Position numbers and translations under genes: made by a program. Source: Azadirachta indica (Eukaryota > Streptophyta > Magnoliopsida > Sapindales > Meliaceae). From it: a DNA stretch of 64,000 nucleotides. Numbering within the stretch: position 1 is the stretch's first letter; each line of letters opens with the position of its first letter. Location of the stretch: NCBI GenBank assembly GCA_022749755.1, contig CM040453.1, forward strand, positions 9,446,102-9,510,101, in the 5' to 3' direction. Shown here piece by piece: positions 22,261 through 35,651 of this stretch. The notes beneath the pieces are model-generated. The model saw only the letters and a list, made by a program, of their open reading frames with translations. It searched no databases and had not been told where the DNA came from.

Positions 22261-25200
22261 TCGTCGTCATGAACAATTGTTTCGCCGCAAGGAAAAAATC
22301 TTCTGTCATAATGAATAATTGTTCAGTAAGCCGCATTGAAGACATTATCAGCCATGTTGATGATGTTTTTCACGCTTAATGAAGAGATTTTGGATCGTTT
22401 GTCGAGATTTTCAGACGTAATAAAATATTCTTCCGTCGTTAGGAAGAAATCTTTCGTCGTGATGAACAATTGTTTCGTCGTCATGAACAATTGTTTCGCC
22501 GCTAGGAAAAAATCTTCTGTCATAATGAATAATTGTTCAGTGAGCCGCATGGAAGACATTGTCAGCCATGTTGATGATGTTTTCACGCTTAATGAAGAGA
22601 TTTTGGATCGTTTGTCGAGATTTTCAGACGTAATAAATATTCTTCCGTCATTAGGAAGAAATCTTTCGTCGTGATGAACAATTGTTTCGTCGTCATGAAC
22701 AATTGTTTCGCAGCTAGGAAAAAATCTTCTGTCATAATGAATAATTGTTCAGTAAGCCGCATTGAAGACATTAGCAGCCATGTTGATGATGTTTTCACGC
22801 TTAATGAAGAGATTTTGGATCGTTTGTCGAGATTTTCAGACGTAATAAATTTTCTTCCGTCGTTAGGAAGAAATTTTTCGTCGGGATGAACAATTGTTTC
22901 GTCGTCATGAACAATTGTTTCGCCGCTAGGAAAAAATCTTCTGTCATAATGAATAATTGTTCAGTAAGCCGCATTGAAGACATTATCAGCCATGTTGATG
23001 ATGTTTTCACGCTTAATGAAGAGATTTTTGATTGTTTGTCGAGATTTTCAGATGTAATAAATATTCTTCCGTCGTTAGGAAGAAATCTTTCGTCGTGATG
23101 AACAATTGTTTTCGTCGTCATGAACAATTGTTTCGCCGCTAGGAAAAAATCTTCTGTCATAATGAATAATTGTTCAGTAAGCCGCATTGAAGACATTATC
23201 AGCCATGTTGATGATGTTTTCACGCTTAATGAAGAGATTTTGGATCGTTTGTCGAGATTTTCAGACGTAATAAATATTCTTCCGTCGTTAGGAAGAAATC
23301 TTTCGTCGTGATGAACAATTGTTTCGTCGTCATGAACAATTGTTTCGCCGCTAGGAAAAAATCTTCTGTCATAATGAATAATTGTTCAGTAAGCCGCATT
23401 GAAGACATTATCAGCCATGTTGATGATGTTTTCACGCTTAATGAAGAGATTTTGGATCGTTTGTCGAGATTTTCAGACGTAATAAATATTCTTCCGTCGT
23501 TAGAAGAAATCTTTCGTCGTGATGAACAATTGTTTCGTCGTCATGAACAATTGTTTTCGCCGCAAGGAAAAAATCTTCTGTCATAATGAATAATTGTTCA
23601 GTAAGCCGCATTGAAGACATTATCAGCCATGTTGATGATGTTTTCACGCTTAATGAAGAGATTTTGGATCGTTTGTCGAGATTTTCAGACGTAATAAAAA
23701 TATTCTTCCGTCGTTAGGAAGAAATCTTTCGTCGTGATGAACAATTGTTTCGTCGTCATGAACAATTGTTTCGCCGCAAGGAAAAAAAAAAATCTTCTGT
23801 CATTATGAATAATTGTTCAGTAAGCTGCATTGAAGACATTATCAGCCATGTTGATGATGTTTTCACGCTTAATGAAGAGATTTTGGATCGTTTGTCGAGA
23901 TTTTCAGACGTAATAAATATTCTTCCGTCGTTAGGAAGAAATCTTTTTCGTCGTGATGAACAATTGTTTCGTCGTCATGAACAATTGTTTCGCCGCAAGG
24001 AAAAAAATCTTCTGTCATTAATGAATAATTGTTCAGTAAGCTGCATTGAAGACTTTATCAGCCATGTTGATGATGTTTTCATGCTTAATGAAGAGGTTTT
24101 GGATCGTTTGTCGAGATTTTCAGACGTAATAAATATTCTTCCGTCGTTAGGAAGAAAACTGTCGTCGGGATGAACAATTGTTTCGTCGTCATGAACAATT
24201 GTTTCTCCGCTAGGAAAAAATCTTCTGTCATTATGAATAATTGTTCAGTAAGCTGCATTGAAGACATTATCAGCCATGTTGATGATGTTTTCATGCTTAA
24301 TGAAGAGATTTTGGATCGTTTGTCGAGATTTTCAGACGTAATAAATATTCTTCCGTCGTTAGGAAGAAGTCTTTCGTCGTGATGAACAATTCTTTCGTCG
24401 TCATAAACAATTGTTTCGCCGCTAGGAAAAAATCTTCTGTCATAATGAATAATTGTTCAGTAAGCCGCATTGAAGACATTAGCAGCCATGTTGATGATGT
24501 TTTCACGCTTAATGAAGAGATTTTGGATCGTTTGTCGAGATTTTCAGACGTAATAAATTTTCTTCCGTCGTTAGGAAGAAATCTTTCGTCGGGATGAACA
24601 ATTGTTTCGTCGTCATGAACAATTGTTTCGCCGCTAGGAAAAAATCTTCTGTCATAATGAATAAATGTTCAGTAAGCCGCATTGAAGACATTATCAGCCA
24701 TGTTGATGATGTTTTCACGCTTAATGAAGAGATTTTGGATCGTTTGTCGAGATTTTCAGACGTAATAAATATTCTTCCGTCGTTAGGAAGAAATCTTTCG
24801 TCGTGATGAACAATTGTTTCGTCGTCATGAACAATTGTTTCGCCGCTAGGAAAAAAAAAAATCTTCTGTCATAATGAATAATTGTTCAGTAAGCCGCATT
24901 GAAGACATTATCAGCCATGTTGATGATGTTTTCACGCTTAATGAAGAGATTTTGGATCGTTTGTCGAGATTTTCAGACGTAATAAAATATTCTTCCGTCG
25001 TTAGGAAGAAATCTTTCGTCGTGATGAACAATTGTTTCGTCGTCATGAACAATTGTTTCGCCGCAAGGAAAAAATCTTCTGTCATTATGAATAATTGTTC
25101 AGTAAGCTGCATTGAAGACATTATCAGCCATGTTGATGATGTTTTCACGCTTAATGAAGAGATTTTGGATCGTTTGTCGAGATTTTCAGACGTAATAAAT

Positions 25201-26417
25201 ATTCTTCTTCCGTCGTTAGGAAGAAATCTTTTCGTCGTGATGAACAATTGTTTCGTCGTCATGAACAATTGTTTCGCCGCAAGGAAAAAATCTTCTGTCA
25301 TTATGAATAATTGTTCAGTAAGCTGCATTGAAGACATTATCAGCCATGTTGATGATGTTTTCATGCTTAATGAAGAGATTTTGGATCGTTTGTCGAGCTT
25401 TTCAGACGTAATAAATATTCTTCCGTCGTTAGGAAGAAATCTTTCGTCGTGATGAACAATTGTTTCGTCGTCATGAACAATTGTTTCGCCGCGCAAGGAA
25501 AAAAAATCTTCTGTCATAATGAATAATTGTTCAGTAAGCCGCATTGAAGACATTATCAGCCATGTTGATGATGTTTTCACGCTTAATGAAGAGATTTTGG
25601 ATCGTTTGTCGAGATTTTCAGACGTAATAAATATTCTTCCGTCGTTAGGAAGAAATCTTTCGTCGTGATGAACAATTGTTTCGTCGTCATGAACAATTGT
25701 TTCGCCGCAAGGAAAAAATCTTCTGTCATAATGAATAATTGTTCAGTAAGCCGCATTGAAGACATTATCAGCCATGTTGATGATGTTTTCACGCTTAATG
25801 AAGAGATTTTGGATCGTTTGTCGAGATTTTCAGACGTAAAAAAATATTCTTCCGTCGTTAGGAAGAAATCTTTCGTCGTGATGAACAATTGTTTCGTCGT
25901 CATGAACAATTGTTTCGCCGCTAGGAAAAAATCTTCTGTCATAATGAATAATTGTTCAGTAAGCCGCATTGAAGACATTATCAGCCATGTTGATGATGTT
26001 TTCACGCTTAATGAAGAGATTTTGGATCGTTTGTCGAGATTTTCAGACGTAATAAATATTCTTCCGTCGTTAGGAAGAAATCTTTCGTCGTGATGAACAA
26101 TTGTTTCGTCGTCATGAACAATTGTTTCGCCGCTAGGAAAAAAAAAATCTTCTGTCATAATGAATAATTGTTCAGTAAGCCGCATTGAAGACATTATCAG
26201 CCATGTTGATGATGTTTTCACGCTTAATGAAGAGATTTTGGATCGTTTGTCGAGATTTTCAGACGTAATAAATATTCTTCCGTCGTCGTTAGGAAGAAAT
26301 CTTTCGTCGTGATGAACAATTGTTTCGTCGTCATGAACAATTGTTTCGCCGCTAGGAAAAAATCTTCTGTCATTATGAATAATTGTTCAGTAAGCTGCAT
26401 TGAAGACATTATCAGCC

Positions 26418-26517
26418 NNNNNNNNNNNNNNNNNNNNNNNNNNNNNNNNNNNNNNNNNNNNNNNNNNNNNNNNNNNNNNNNNNNNNNNNNNNNNNNNNNN
26501 NNNNNNNNNNNNNNNNN
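26418..26517. other. Assembly gap (100 N)
   Basis: Exactly 100 N are present, the length often used for a gap of unknown size in scaffolds. Sequence to the left ends within a + unit at ATTATCAGCC. Sequence to the right begins within a - unit at GAAGAATATTTATT. The strand of the satellite changes across this gap and nowhere else. The gap could hide anything from nothing to many kilobases. Confidence 0.99.
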
Positions 26518-29500
26518 GAAGAATATTTATTACGTCTGAAAATCTCGACAAACGATCCAAAATCTCTTCATTAAGCGTGAAAACATCATCAACATGGCTG
26601 ATAATGTCTTCAATGCGGCTTACTGAACAATTATTCATTATGACAGAAGATTTTTTCCTTGCGGCGAAACAATTGTTCATGACAACGAAACAATTATTCA
26701 TCGACGAAAGATTTCTTCCTAACGACGAAGAATATTTATTACGTCTGAAAATCTCGACAAACGATCCAAAATCTCTTCATTAAGCGTGAAAACATCATCA
26801 ACATGGCTGATAATGTCTTCAATGCGGCTTACTGAACAATTATTCATTATGACAGAAGATTTTTTCCTTGCGGCGAAACAATTGTTCATGACGACGAAAC
26901 AATTATTCATCACGACGAAAGATTTCTTCCTAACGACGGAAGAATATTTATTACGTCTGAAAATCTCGACAAACGATCCAAAATCTCTTCATTAAGCGTG
27001 AAAACATCATCAACATGGCTGATAATGTCTTCAATGCGGCTTACTGAACAATTATTCATTATGACAGAAGATTTTTTCCTTGCGGCGAAACAATTGTTCA
27101 TGACGACGAAACAATTATTCATCACGACGAAAGATTTCTTCTACGACGGAAGAATATTTATTACGTCTGAAAATCTCGACAAACGATCCAAAATCTCTTC
27201 ATTAAGCGTGAAAACATCATCAACATGGCTGATAATGTCTTCAATGCGGCTTACTGAACATTTATTCATTATGACAGAAGATTTTTTCCTTGCGGCGAAA
27301 CAATTGTTCATGACGACGAAACAATTGTTCATCACGACGAAAGATTTCTTCCTAACGACGGAAGAATATTTATTACGTCTGAAAATCTCGACAAACGATC
27401 CAAAATCTCTTCATTAAGCGTGAAAACATCATCAACATGGCTGATAATGTCTTCAATGCGGCTTACTGAACAATTTATTCATTATGACAGAAGATTTTTT
27501 CCTTGCGGCGAAACAATTGTTCATGACGACGAAACAATTGTTCATCACGACGAAAGATTTCTTCCTAACGACGGAAGAATATTTATTACGTCTGAAAATC
27601 TCGACAAACGATCCAAAATCTCTTCATTAAGCGTGAAAACATCATCAACATGGCTGATAATGTCTTCAATGCGGCTTACTGAACAATTATTCATTATGAC
27701 AGAAGATTTTTTCCTTGCGGCGAAACAATTGTTCATGACGACGAAACAATTATTCATCACGACGAAAGATTTCTTCCTAACGACGGAAGAATATTTATTA
27801 CGTCTGAAAATCTCGACAAACGATCCAAAATCTCTTCATTAAGCGTGAAAACATCATCAACATGGCTGATAATGTCTTCAATGCGGCTTACTGAACATTT
27901 ATTCATTATGACAGAAGATTTTTTCCTTGCGGCGAAACAATTGTTCATGACGACGAAACAATTATTCATCACGACGAAAGATTTCTTCTAACGACGGAAG
28001 AATATTTATTACGTCTGAAAATCTCGACAAACGATCCAAAATCTCTTCATTAAGCGTGAAAACATCATCAACATGGCTGATAATGTCTTCAATGCGGCTT
28101 ACTGAACATTTATTCATTATGACAGAAGATTTTTTCCTTGCGGCGAAACAATTGTTCATGACGACGAAACAATTGTTCATCACGACGAAAGATTTCTTCC
28201 TAACGACGGAAGAATATTTATTACGTCTGAAAATCTCGACAAACGATCCAAAATCTCTTCATTAAGCGTGAAAACATCATCAACATGGCTGATAATGTCT
28301 TCAATGCGGCTTACTGAACAATTATTCATTATGACAGAAGATTTTTTCCTTGCGGCGAAACAATTGTTCATGACAACGAAACAATTATTCATCACGACGA
28401 AAGATTTCTTCGTAGCGACGGAAGAATATTTATTACGTCTGAAAATATCGACAAACGATCCAAAATCTCTTCATTAAGCGTGAAAACATCATCAACATGG
28501 CTGATAATGTCTTCAATGCGGCTTACTGAACAATTATTCATTATGACAGAAGATTTTTTCCTTGCGGCGAAACAATTGTTCATGACGACGAAAAAATTAT
28601 TCATCACGACGAAAGATTTCTTCTAACGACGGAAGAATATTTATTACGTCTGAAAATCTCGACAAACGATCCAAAATCTCTTCATTAAGCGTGAAAACAT
28701 CATCAACATGGCTGATAATGTCTTCAATGCGGCTTACTGAACAATTATTCATTATGACAGAAGATTTTTTCCTTGCGGCGAAACAATTGTTCATGACGAC
28801 GAAACAATTATTCATCACGACGAAAGATTTCTTCTAACGACGGAAGAATATTTATTACGTCTGAAAATCTCGACAAACGATCCAAAATCTCTTCATTAAG
28901 CGTGAAAACATCATCAACATGGCTGATAATGTCTTCAATGCGGCTTACTGAACAATTATTCATTATGACAGAAGATTTTTTCCTTGCGGCGAAACAATTG
29001 TTCATGACAACGAAACAATTATTCATCACGACGAAAGATCTTCTTCTAACGACGGAAGAATATTTATTACGTCTGAAAATCTCGACAAACGATCCAAAAT
29101 CTCTTCATTAAGCGTGAAAACATCATCAACATGGCTGATAATGTCTTCAATGCGGCTTACTGAACATTTATTCAATATGACAGAAGATTTTTTCCTTGCG
29201 GCGAAACAATTGTTCATGAGGACGAAAATATTGTTCATCACGACGAAAGATTTCTTCCTAACGACGGAAGAATATTTATTACGTCTGAAAATCTCGACAA
29301 ACGATGCAAAATCTCTTCATTAAGCGTGAAAACATCATCAACATGGCTGATAATGTCTTCAATGCGGCTTACTAAACAATTATTCATTATGACAGAAGAT
29401 TTTTTCCTTGCGGCGAAACAATTGTTCATGACGACGAAACAATTGTTCATCACGACGAAAGATTTCTTCCTAACGACGGAAGAATATTTATTACGTCTGA

Positions 29501-32100
29501 AAATCTCGACAAACGATCCAAAATCTCTTCATTAAGCGTGAAAACATCATCAACATGGCTGATAATGTCTTCAATGCGGCTTACTGAACAATTATTCATT
29601 ATGACAGAAGATTTTTTCCTTGCGGCGAAACAATTTCATGACAACGAAACAATTATTTCATCACGACGAAAGATTTCTTCCTAACGACGGAAGAATATTT
29701 ATTACGTCTGAAAATCTCGACAAACGATCCAAAATCTCTTCATTAAGCGTGAAAACATCATCAACATGGCTGATAATGTCTTCAATGCGGCTTACTGAAC
29801 AATTATTCATTATGACAGAAGATTTTTTTCCTTGCGGCGAAACAATTGTTCATGACGACGAAACAATTGTTCATCACGACGAAAGATTTCTTCCTAGCGA
29901 CGGAAGAATATTTATTACGTCTGAAAATCTCGACAAACGATCCAAAATCTCTTCATTAAGCGTGAAAACATCATCAACATGGCTGATAATGTCTTCAATG
30001 CGGCTTACTGAACATTTATTCATTATGACAGAAGATTTTTTCCTTGCGGGCGAAACAATTGTTCATGACGACGAAACAATTGTTCATCACGACGAAAGAT
30101 TTCTTCGTAGCGACGGAAGAATATTTATTACGTCTGAAAATCTCGACAAACGATCCAAAATCTCTTCATTAAGCGTGAAAACATCATCAACATGGCTGAT
30201 AATGTGTTCAATGCGGCTTACTGAACAATTATTCATTATGACAGAAGATTTTTTCCTTGCGGCGAAACAATTGTTCATGACGACGAAACAATTGTTCATC
30301 ACGACGAAAGATTTCTTCCTAACGACGGAAGAATATTTATTACGTCTGAAAATCTCGACAAACGATCCAAAATCTCTTCATTAAGCGTGAAAACATCATC
30401 AACATGGCTGATAATGTCTTCAATGCGGCTTACTGAACAATTATTCATTATGACAGAAGATTTTTTCCTTGCGGCGAAACAATTGTTCATGACAACGAAA
30501 CAATTATTCATCACGACGAAAAGATTTCTTCGTAACGACGGAAGAATATTTATTACGTCTGAAAATCTCGACAAACGATCCAAAATCTCTTCATTAAGCG
30601 TGAAAACATCATCAACATGGCTGATAATGTCTTCAATGCGGCTTACTGAACAATTATTCATTATGACAGAAGATTTTTTCCTTGCGGCGAAACAATTGTT
30701 CATCACGACGAAACAATTATTCATCACGACGAAAGATTTCTTCCTAACGACGGAAGAATATTTATTACGTCTGAAAATCTCGACAAACGATCCAAAATCT
30801 CTTCATTAAGCGTGAAAACATCATCAACATGGCTGATAATGTCTTCAATGCGGCTTACTGAACAATTATTCATTATGACAGAAGATTTTTTCCTTGCGGC
30901 GAAACAATTGTTCATGACAACGAAACAATTATTCATCACGACGAAAGATTTCTTCGTGTCGACGGAAGAATATTTATTACGTCTGAAAATCTCGACAAAC
31001 GATCCAAAATCTCTTCATTAAGCGTGAAAACATCATCAACATGGCTGATAATGTCTTCAATGCGGCTTACTGAACATTTATTCATTATGACAGAAAATTT
31101 TTTCCTTGCGGCGAAACAATTGTTCATGAAACGAAACAATTGTTCATCACGACGAAAGATTTCTTCTTCCTAACGACGGAAGAATATTTATTACGTCTGA
31201 AAATCTCGACAAACGATCCAAAATCTCTTCATTAAGCGTGAAAACATCATCAACATGGCTGATAATGTCTTCAATGCGGCTTACTGAACAATTATTCATT
31301 ATGACAGAAGATTTTTTCCTTGCGGCGAAACAATTGTTCATGACGACGAAACAATTGTTCATCACGACGAAAGATTTCTTTCTACGACGGAAGAATATTT
31401 ATTACGTCTGAAAATCTCGACAAACGATCCAAAATCTCTTCATTAAGCGTGAAAACATCATCAACATGGCTGATAATGTCTTCAATGCGGCTTACTGAAC
31501 AATTATTCATTATGACAGAATTTTTTTTTTCCTTGCGGCGAAACAATTGTTCATGACGACGAAACAATTGTTCATCACGACGAAAGATTTCTTCGTAGCG
31601 ACGGAAGAATATTTATTACGTCTGAAAATCTCGACAAACGATCCAAAATCTCTTCATTAAGCGAAAAAACATCATCAACATGGCTGATAATGTCTTCAAT
31701 GCGGCTTACTGAACAATTATTCATTATGACAGAAGATTTTTTCCTTGCGGCGAAACAATTGTTCATGACGACGAAACAATTGTTCATCACGACGAAAGAT
31801 TTCTTCCTAATGACGGAAGAATATTTATTACGTCTGAAAATCTCGACAAACGATCCAAAATCTCTTCATTAAGCGTGAAAACATCATCAACATGGCTGAT
31901 AATGTCTTCAATGCGGCTTACTGAACAATTATTCATTATGACAGAAGATTTTTTTCTTGCGGTGAAACAATTGTTCATGACAACGAAACAATTATTCATC
32001 ATGACGAAAGATTTCTTCGTAACGACGGAAGAATATTTATTACGTCTGAAAAAATCTCGACAAACGATCCAAAATCTCTTCATTAAGCGTGAAAACATCA
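26518..32100 (-). repeat. R-type domain of the - block
   Basis: Read on the - strand, units here often end in the R-type forms (seen on the + strand as CGTAGCGACGG or CGTAACGACGG). They often contain AATAATTGTTTCG with GTTGTCATGAAC (seen as ACAACGAAACAATTATT). These forms are typical of 1-9,480 in the other block and become rare beyond about 32-39 kb. Confidence 0.7.
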
Positions 32101-33060
32101 TCAACATGGCTGATAATGTCTTCAATGCGGCTTACTGAACAATTATTCATTATGACAGAAGATTTTTTCCTTGCGGCGAAACAATTGTTCATCACGACGA
32201 AACACAATTATTCATCACGACGAAAGATTTTCTTCCTAACGACGGAAGAATATTTATTACGTCTGAAAATCTCGACAAACGATCCAAAATCTCATCATTA
32301 AGCGTGAAAACATCATCAACATGGCTGATAATGTCTTCAAATGCGGCTTACTGAACAATTATTCATTATGACAGAAGATTTTTTCCTTGCGGCGAAACAA
32401 TTGTTCATCACGACGAAACAATTGTTCATCACGACGAAAGATTTCTTCCTAACGACGGAAAAATATTTATTACGTCTGAAAATCTCGACAAACGATCCAA
32501 AATCTCTTCATTAAGCGTGAAAACATCATCAACATGGCTGATAATGTCTTCAATGCGGCTTACTGAACAATTATTCATTATGACAGAAGATTTTTTTTTC
32601 CTTGCGGCGAAACAATTGTTCATGACGACGAAACAATTGTTCATCACGACGAAAGATTTCTTCCTAGCGACGAAGAATATTTATTACGTCTGAAAATCTC
32701 GACAAACGATCCAAAAATCTCTTCATTAAGCGTGAAAACATCATCAACATGGCTGATAATGTCTTCAATGCGGCTTACTGAACAACATTTATTCATTATG
32801 ACAGAAATTTTTTCCTTGCGGCGAAACAATTGTTCATCAATTGTTCATACGACGAAAAATTCTTCCTAACGACGGAAGAATATTTATTACGTCTGAAAAT
32901 CTCGACAAACGATCCAAAATCTCTTCATTAAGCGTGAAAACATCATCAACATGGCTGATAATGTCTTCAATGCGGCTTACTGAACATTTATTCATTATGA
33001 CAGAAGATTTTTTCCTTGCGGCGAAACAATTGTTCATGACGACGAAAAACATTATTCATC
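32100..33060 (-). repeat. Short indel-rich stretch of the satellite
   Basis: Several units carry small insertions, deletions or duplications: ACGAAACACAATT, CTTCAAATGCGG, CGACGAAGAAT, GAACAACATTTATTC, and a doubled TTGTTCATCAATTGTTCAT near 32,829 that replaces part of two sub-repeats. The flanks are clean. Confidence 0.7.
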
Positions 33061-33884
33061 ACGACGAAAGATTTCTTCCTAACGACGGAAGAATATTTAT
33101 TACGTCTGAAAATCTCGACAAACGATCCAAAATCTCTTCATTAAGCGTGAAAACATCATCAACATGGCTGATAATGTCTTCAATGCGGCTTACTGAACAA
33201 TTATTCATTATGACAGAAGATTTTTTCCTTGCGGCGAAACAATTGTTCATGACGACGAAACAATTATTCATCACGACGAAAGATTTCTTCCTAACGACGG
33301 AAGAATATTTATTACGTCTGAAAATCTCGACAAACGATCCAAAATCTCTTCATTAAGCGTGAAAACATCATCAACATGGCTGATAATGTCTTCAATGCGG
33401 CTTACTGAACATTATTCATTATGACAGAAGATTTTTTCCTTGCGGCGAAACAATTGTTCATGAAACGAAACAATTGTTCATCACGACGAAAGATTTCTTC
33501 CTAACGACGGAAGAATATTTATTACGTCTGAAAATCTCGACAAACGATCCAAAATCTCTTCATTAAGCGTGAAAACATCATCAACATGGCTGATAATGTC
33601 TTCAATGCGGCTTACTGAACAATTATTCATTATGACAGAAGATTTTTTCCTTGCGGCGAAACAATTGTTCATGACGACGAAACAATTGTTCATCACGACG
33701 AAAGATTTCTTCCTAACGACGGAAGAATATTTATTACGTCTGAAAATCTCGACAAACGATCCAAAATCTCTTCATTAAGCGTGAAAACATCATCAACATG
33801 GCTGATAATGTCTTCAATGCGGCTTACTGAACAATTATTCATTATGACAGAAGATTTTTTCCTTGCGGCGAAACAATTGTTCAT

Positions 33885-34075
33885 GACCATAAAACAATTG
33901 TTCATCACGACGAAAGATTTCTTCCGCACGACAGAAGAATTATTATTACGCTTGAAAATCTCGATAAACGATCCAAAATCCCTTCATTAAGCGTGAAAAC
34001 ATCATCAACATGGCCGATAATGTCTTCAATGCAGCTTACTGAAAATTTATTCTTCATGAAAGAAGATTTTTTCCT
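33885..34075 (-). repeat. Substitution-rich, diverged unit
   Basis: Unlike the indel-rich patches, this unit differs mainly by base changes. Examples are GACCATAAAAC, CCGCACGACAG, ATTATTATTACGCTTG, CTCGATAAACG, TGGCCGATAATG, and GAAAATTTATTCTTCATG. I estimate about 15 changes in one unit, far above its neighbours. It may be an older copy that escaped homogenisation. Confidence 0.75.
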
Positions 34076-35399
34076 TGCGGCGAAACAATTGTTCATCACG
34101 ACGAAAGATTTCTTCCTAACGACGGAAGAAATATTTATTACGTCTGAAAATCTCGACAAACGATCCAAAATCTCTTCATTAAGCGTGAAAACATCATCAA
34201 CATGGCTGATAATGTCTTCAATGCGGCTTACTGAACATTTATTCATTATGACAGAAGATTTTTTCCTTGCGGCGAAACAATTGTTCATGACGACGAAACA
34301 ATTGTTCATCACGACGAAAGATTTCTTCCTAACGACGGAAGAATATTTATTACGTCTGAAAATCTCGACAAACGATCCAAAATCTCTTCATTAAGCGTGA
34401 AAACATCATCAACATGGCTGATAATGTCTTCAATGCGGCTTACTGAACAATTATTCATTATGACAGAAGATTTTTTCCTTGCGGCGAAACAATTGTTCAT
34501 CACGACGAAGCAATTGTTCATCACGACGAAAGATTTCTTCCTAACGACGGAAGAATATTTATTACGTCTGAAAATCTCGACAAACGATCCAAAATCTCTT
34601 CATTAAGCGTGAAAACATCATCAACATGGCTGATAATGTCTTCAATGCGGCTTACTGAACAATTTATTCATTATGACAGAAGATTTTTTCCTTGCGGCGA
34701 AACAATTGTTCATGACGACGACGAAAACAATTGTTCATCACGACGAAAGATTTCTTCCTAACGACGGAAGAATATTTATTACGTCTGAAAATCTCGACAA
34801 ACGATCCAAAATCTCTTCATTAAGCGTGAAAACATCATCAACATGGCTGATAATGTCTTCAATGCGGCTTACTGAACAATTATTCATTATGACAGAAGAT
34901 TTTTTCCTTGCGGCGAAACAATTGTTCATGACGACGAAACAATTGTTCATCACGACGAAAGATTTCTTCCTACGACGGAAGAATATTTATTACGTCTGAA
35001 AATCTCGACAAACGATCCAAAATCTCTTCATTAAGCGTGAAAACATCATCAACATGGCTGATAATGTCTTCAATGCGGCTTACTGAACAATTATTCATTA
35101 TGACAGAAGATTTTTTCCTTGCGGCGAAACAATTGTTCATGACGACGAAACAATTGTTCATCACGACGAAAGATTTCTTCCTAACGACGGAAGAATATTT
35201 ATTACGTCTGAAAATCTCGACAAACGATCCAAAATCTCTTCATTAAGCGTGAAAACATCATCAACATGGCTAATAATGTCTTCAATGCGGCTTACTGAAC
35301 ATTTATTCATTATGACAGAAGATTTTTTCCTTGCGGCGAAACAATTGTTCATGACGACGAAACAATTGTTCATCACGACGAAAGATTTCTTCCTCACGA

Positions 35400-35651
35400 C
35401 GGAAGAATATTTATTACGTCTGAAAATCTTGACAAACGATGCAAAATCTCTTCATTAAGCGTGAAAATATTATCACCATGGCTGATAATGTCTTCAATGC
35501 GGCTTACTGAACAATTATTTATTATGACAGAAGGTTTTTTCCTTGCGACGAAACAATTGTTCATGACGACGAAAGATTTCTTTCTAACGAGGGAAGAATA
35601 TTTATTACGTCTGAAAATCCCGACAAACGATATAAAATCTCTTCATTAAGC
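35400..35651 (-). repeat. Diverged unit, partly a 191-bp form
   Basis: From 35,461 to the next equivalent point at 35,652 is 191 bp, so one 21-bp block is missing. The stretch also carries many substitutions: AATCTTGACAAACGATGC, GAAAATATTATCACC, GAAGGTTTT, TTGCGACGAAAC, AACGAGGG, and AATCCCGACAAACGATAT. The variant CGATGCAAAATC is shared with a unit near 29,305, suggesting that some diverged units are related to each other. Confidence 0.75.

Larger units (their letters stand above)
1..26417 (+). repeat. Satellite array, + oriented block (about 125 units of ~212 bp)
   Basis: The same unit follows itself head to tail without any unrelated spacer. In the clean parts the distance between equivalent points is 212 bp (for example 14, 226, 438; then 1455, 1667, 1879, 2091). 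Landmarks in each unit, in order, are two close copies of the palindrome AACAATTGTT, a GGAAAAAATC A-tract, a GTTGATGATG stretch, GTCGAGATTTTC, and an ATATTCTTCC/GGAAGAAATC dyad. Most differences between neighbours are single substitutions or 1-bp indels. The block starts and ends inside a unit, so the array continues to the left, and its right end is cut by the assembly gap. No gene is embedded. The homogeneity fits concerted evolution of a nuclear satellite; the family is not recognised. Confidence 0.97.
13751..26417 (+). repeat. T-type domain of the + block
   Basis: Here the A-tract is often preceded by CGCTAGG rather than CGCAAGG. The forms CATTATGAATAATTG, AAGCTGCATTG and CGGGATGAAC, and the pair GAAGAAGTCTTTCG plus AACAATTCTTTCG, recur many times. 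The R-type endings CGCTACGAAG and CGTTACGAAG, common before 9.5 kb, are essentially absent. The domain is named for convenience from this variant content and implies no function. Confidence 0.75.

Noticed and set aside
1..26417. CRISPR array
   Set aside because: There are no unique spacers between short repeats, no Cas genes, and the whole 212-bp period is conserved.
26300..26640. Perfect giant palindrome centred on the gap
   Set aside because: Variant types do not mirror about the gap (T-type to the left, R-type to the right), and the shared rare-variant units lie at unequal distances from it.
29620..30384. 254-codon open frame as a possible repeat-protein gene
   Set aside because: It spans several satellite units and exists only because local indels changed unit lengths. 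It has no unique sequence, signal peptide or recognised domain.
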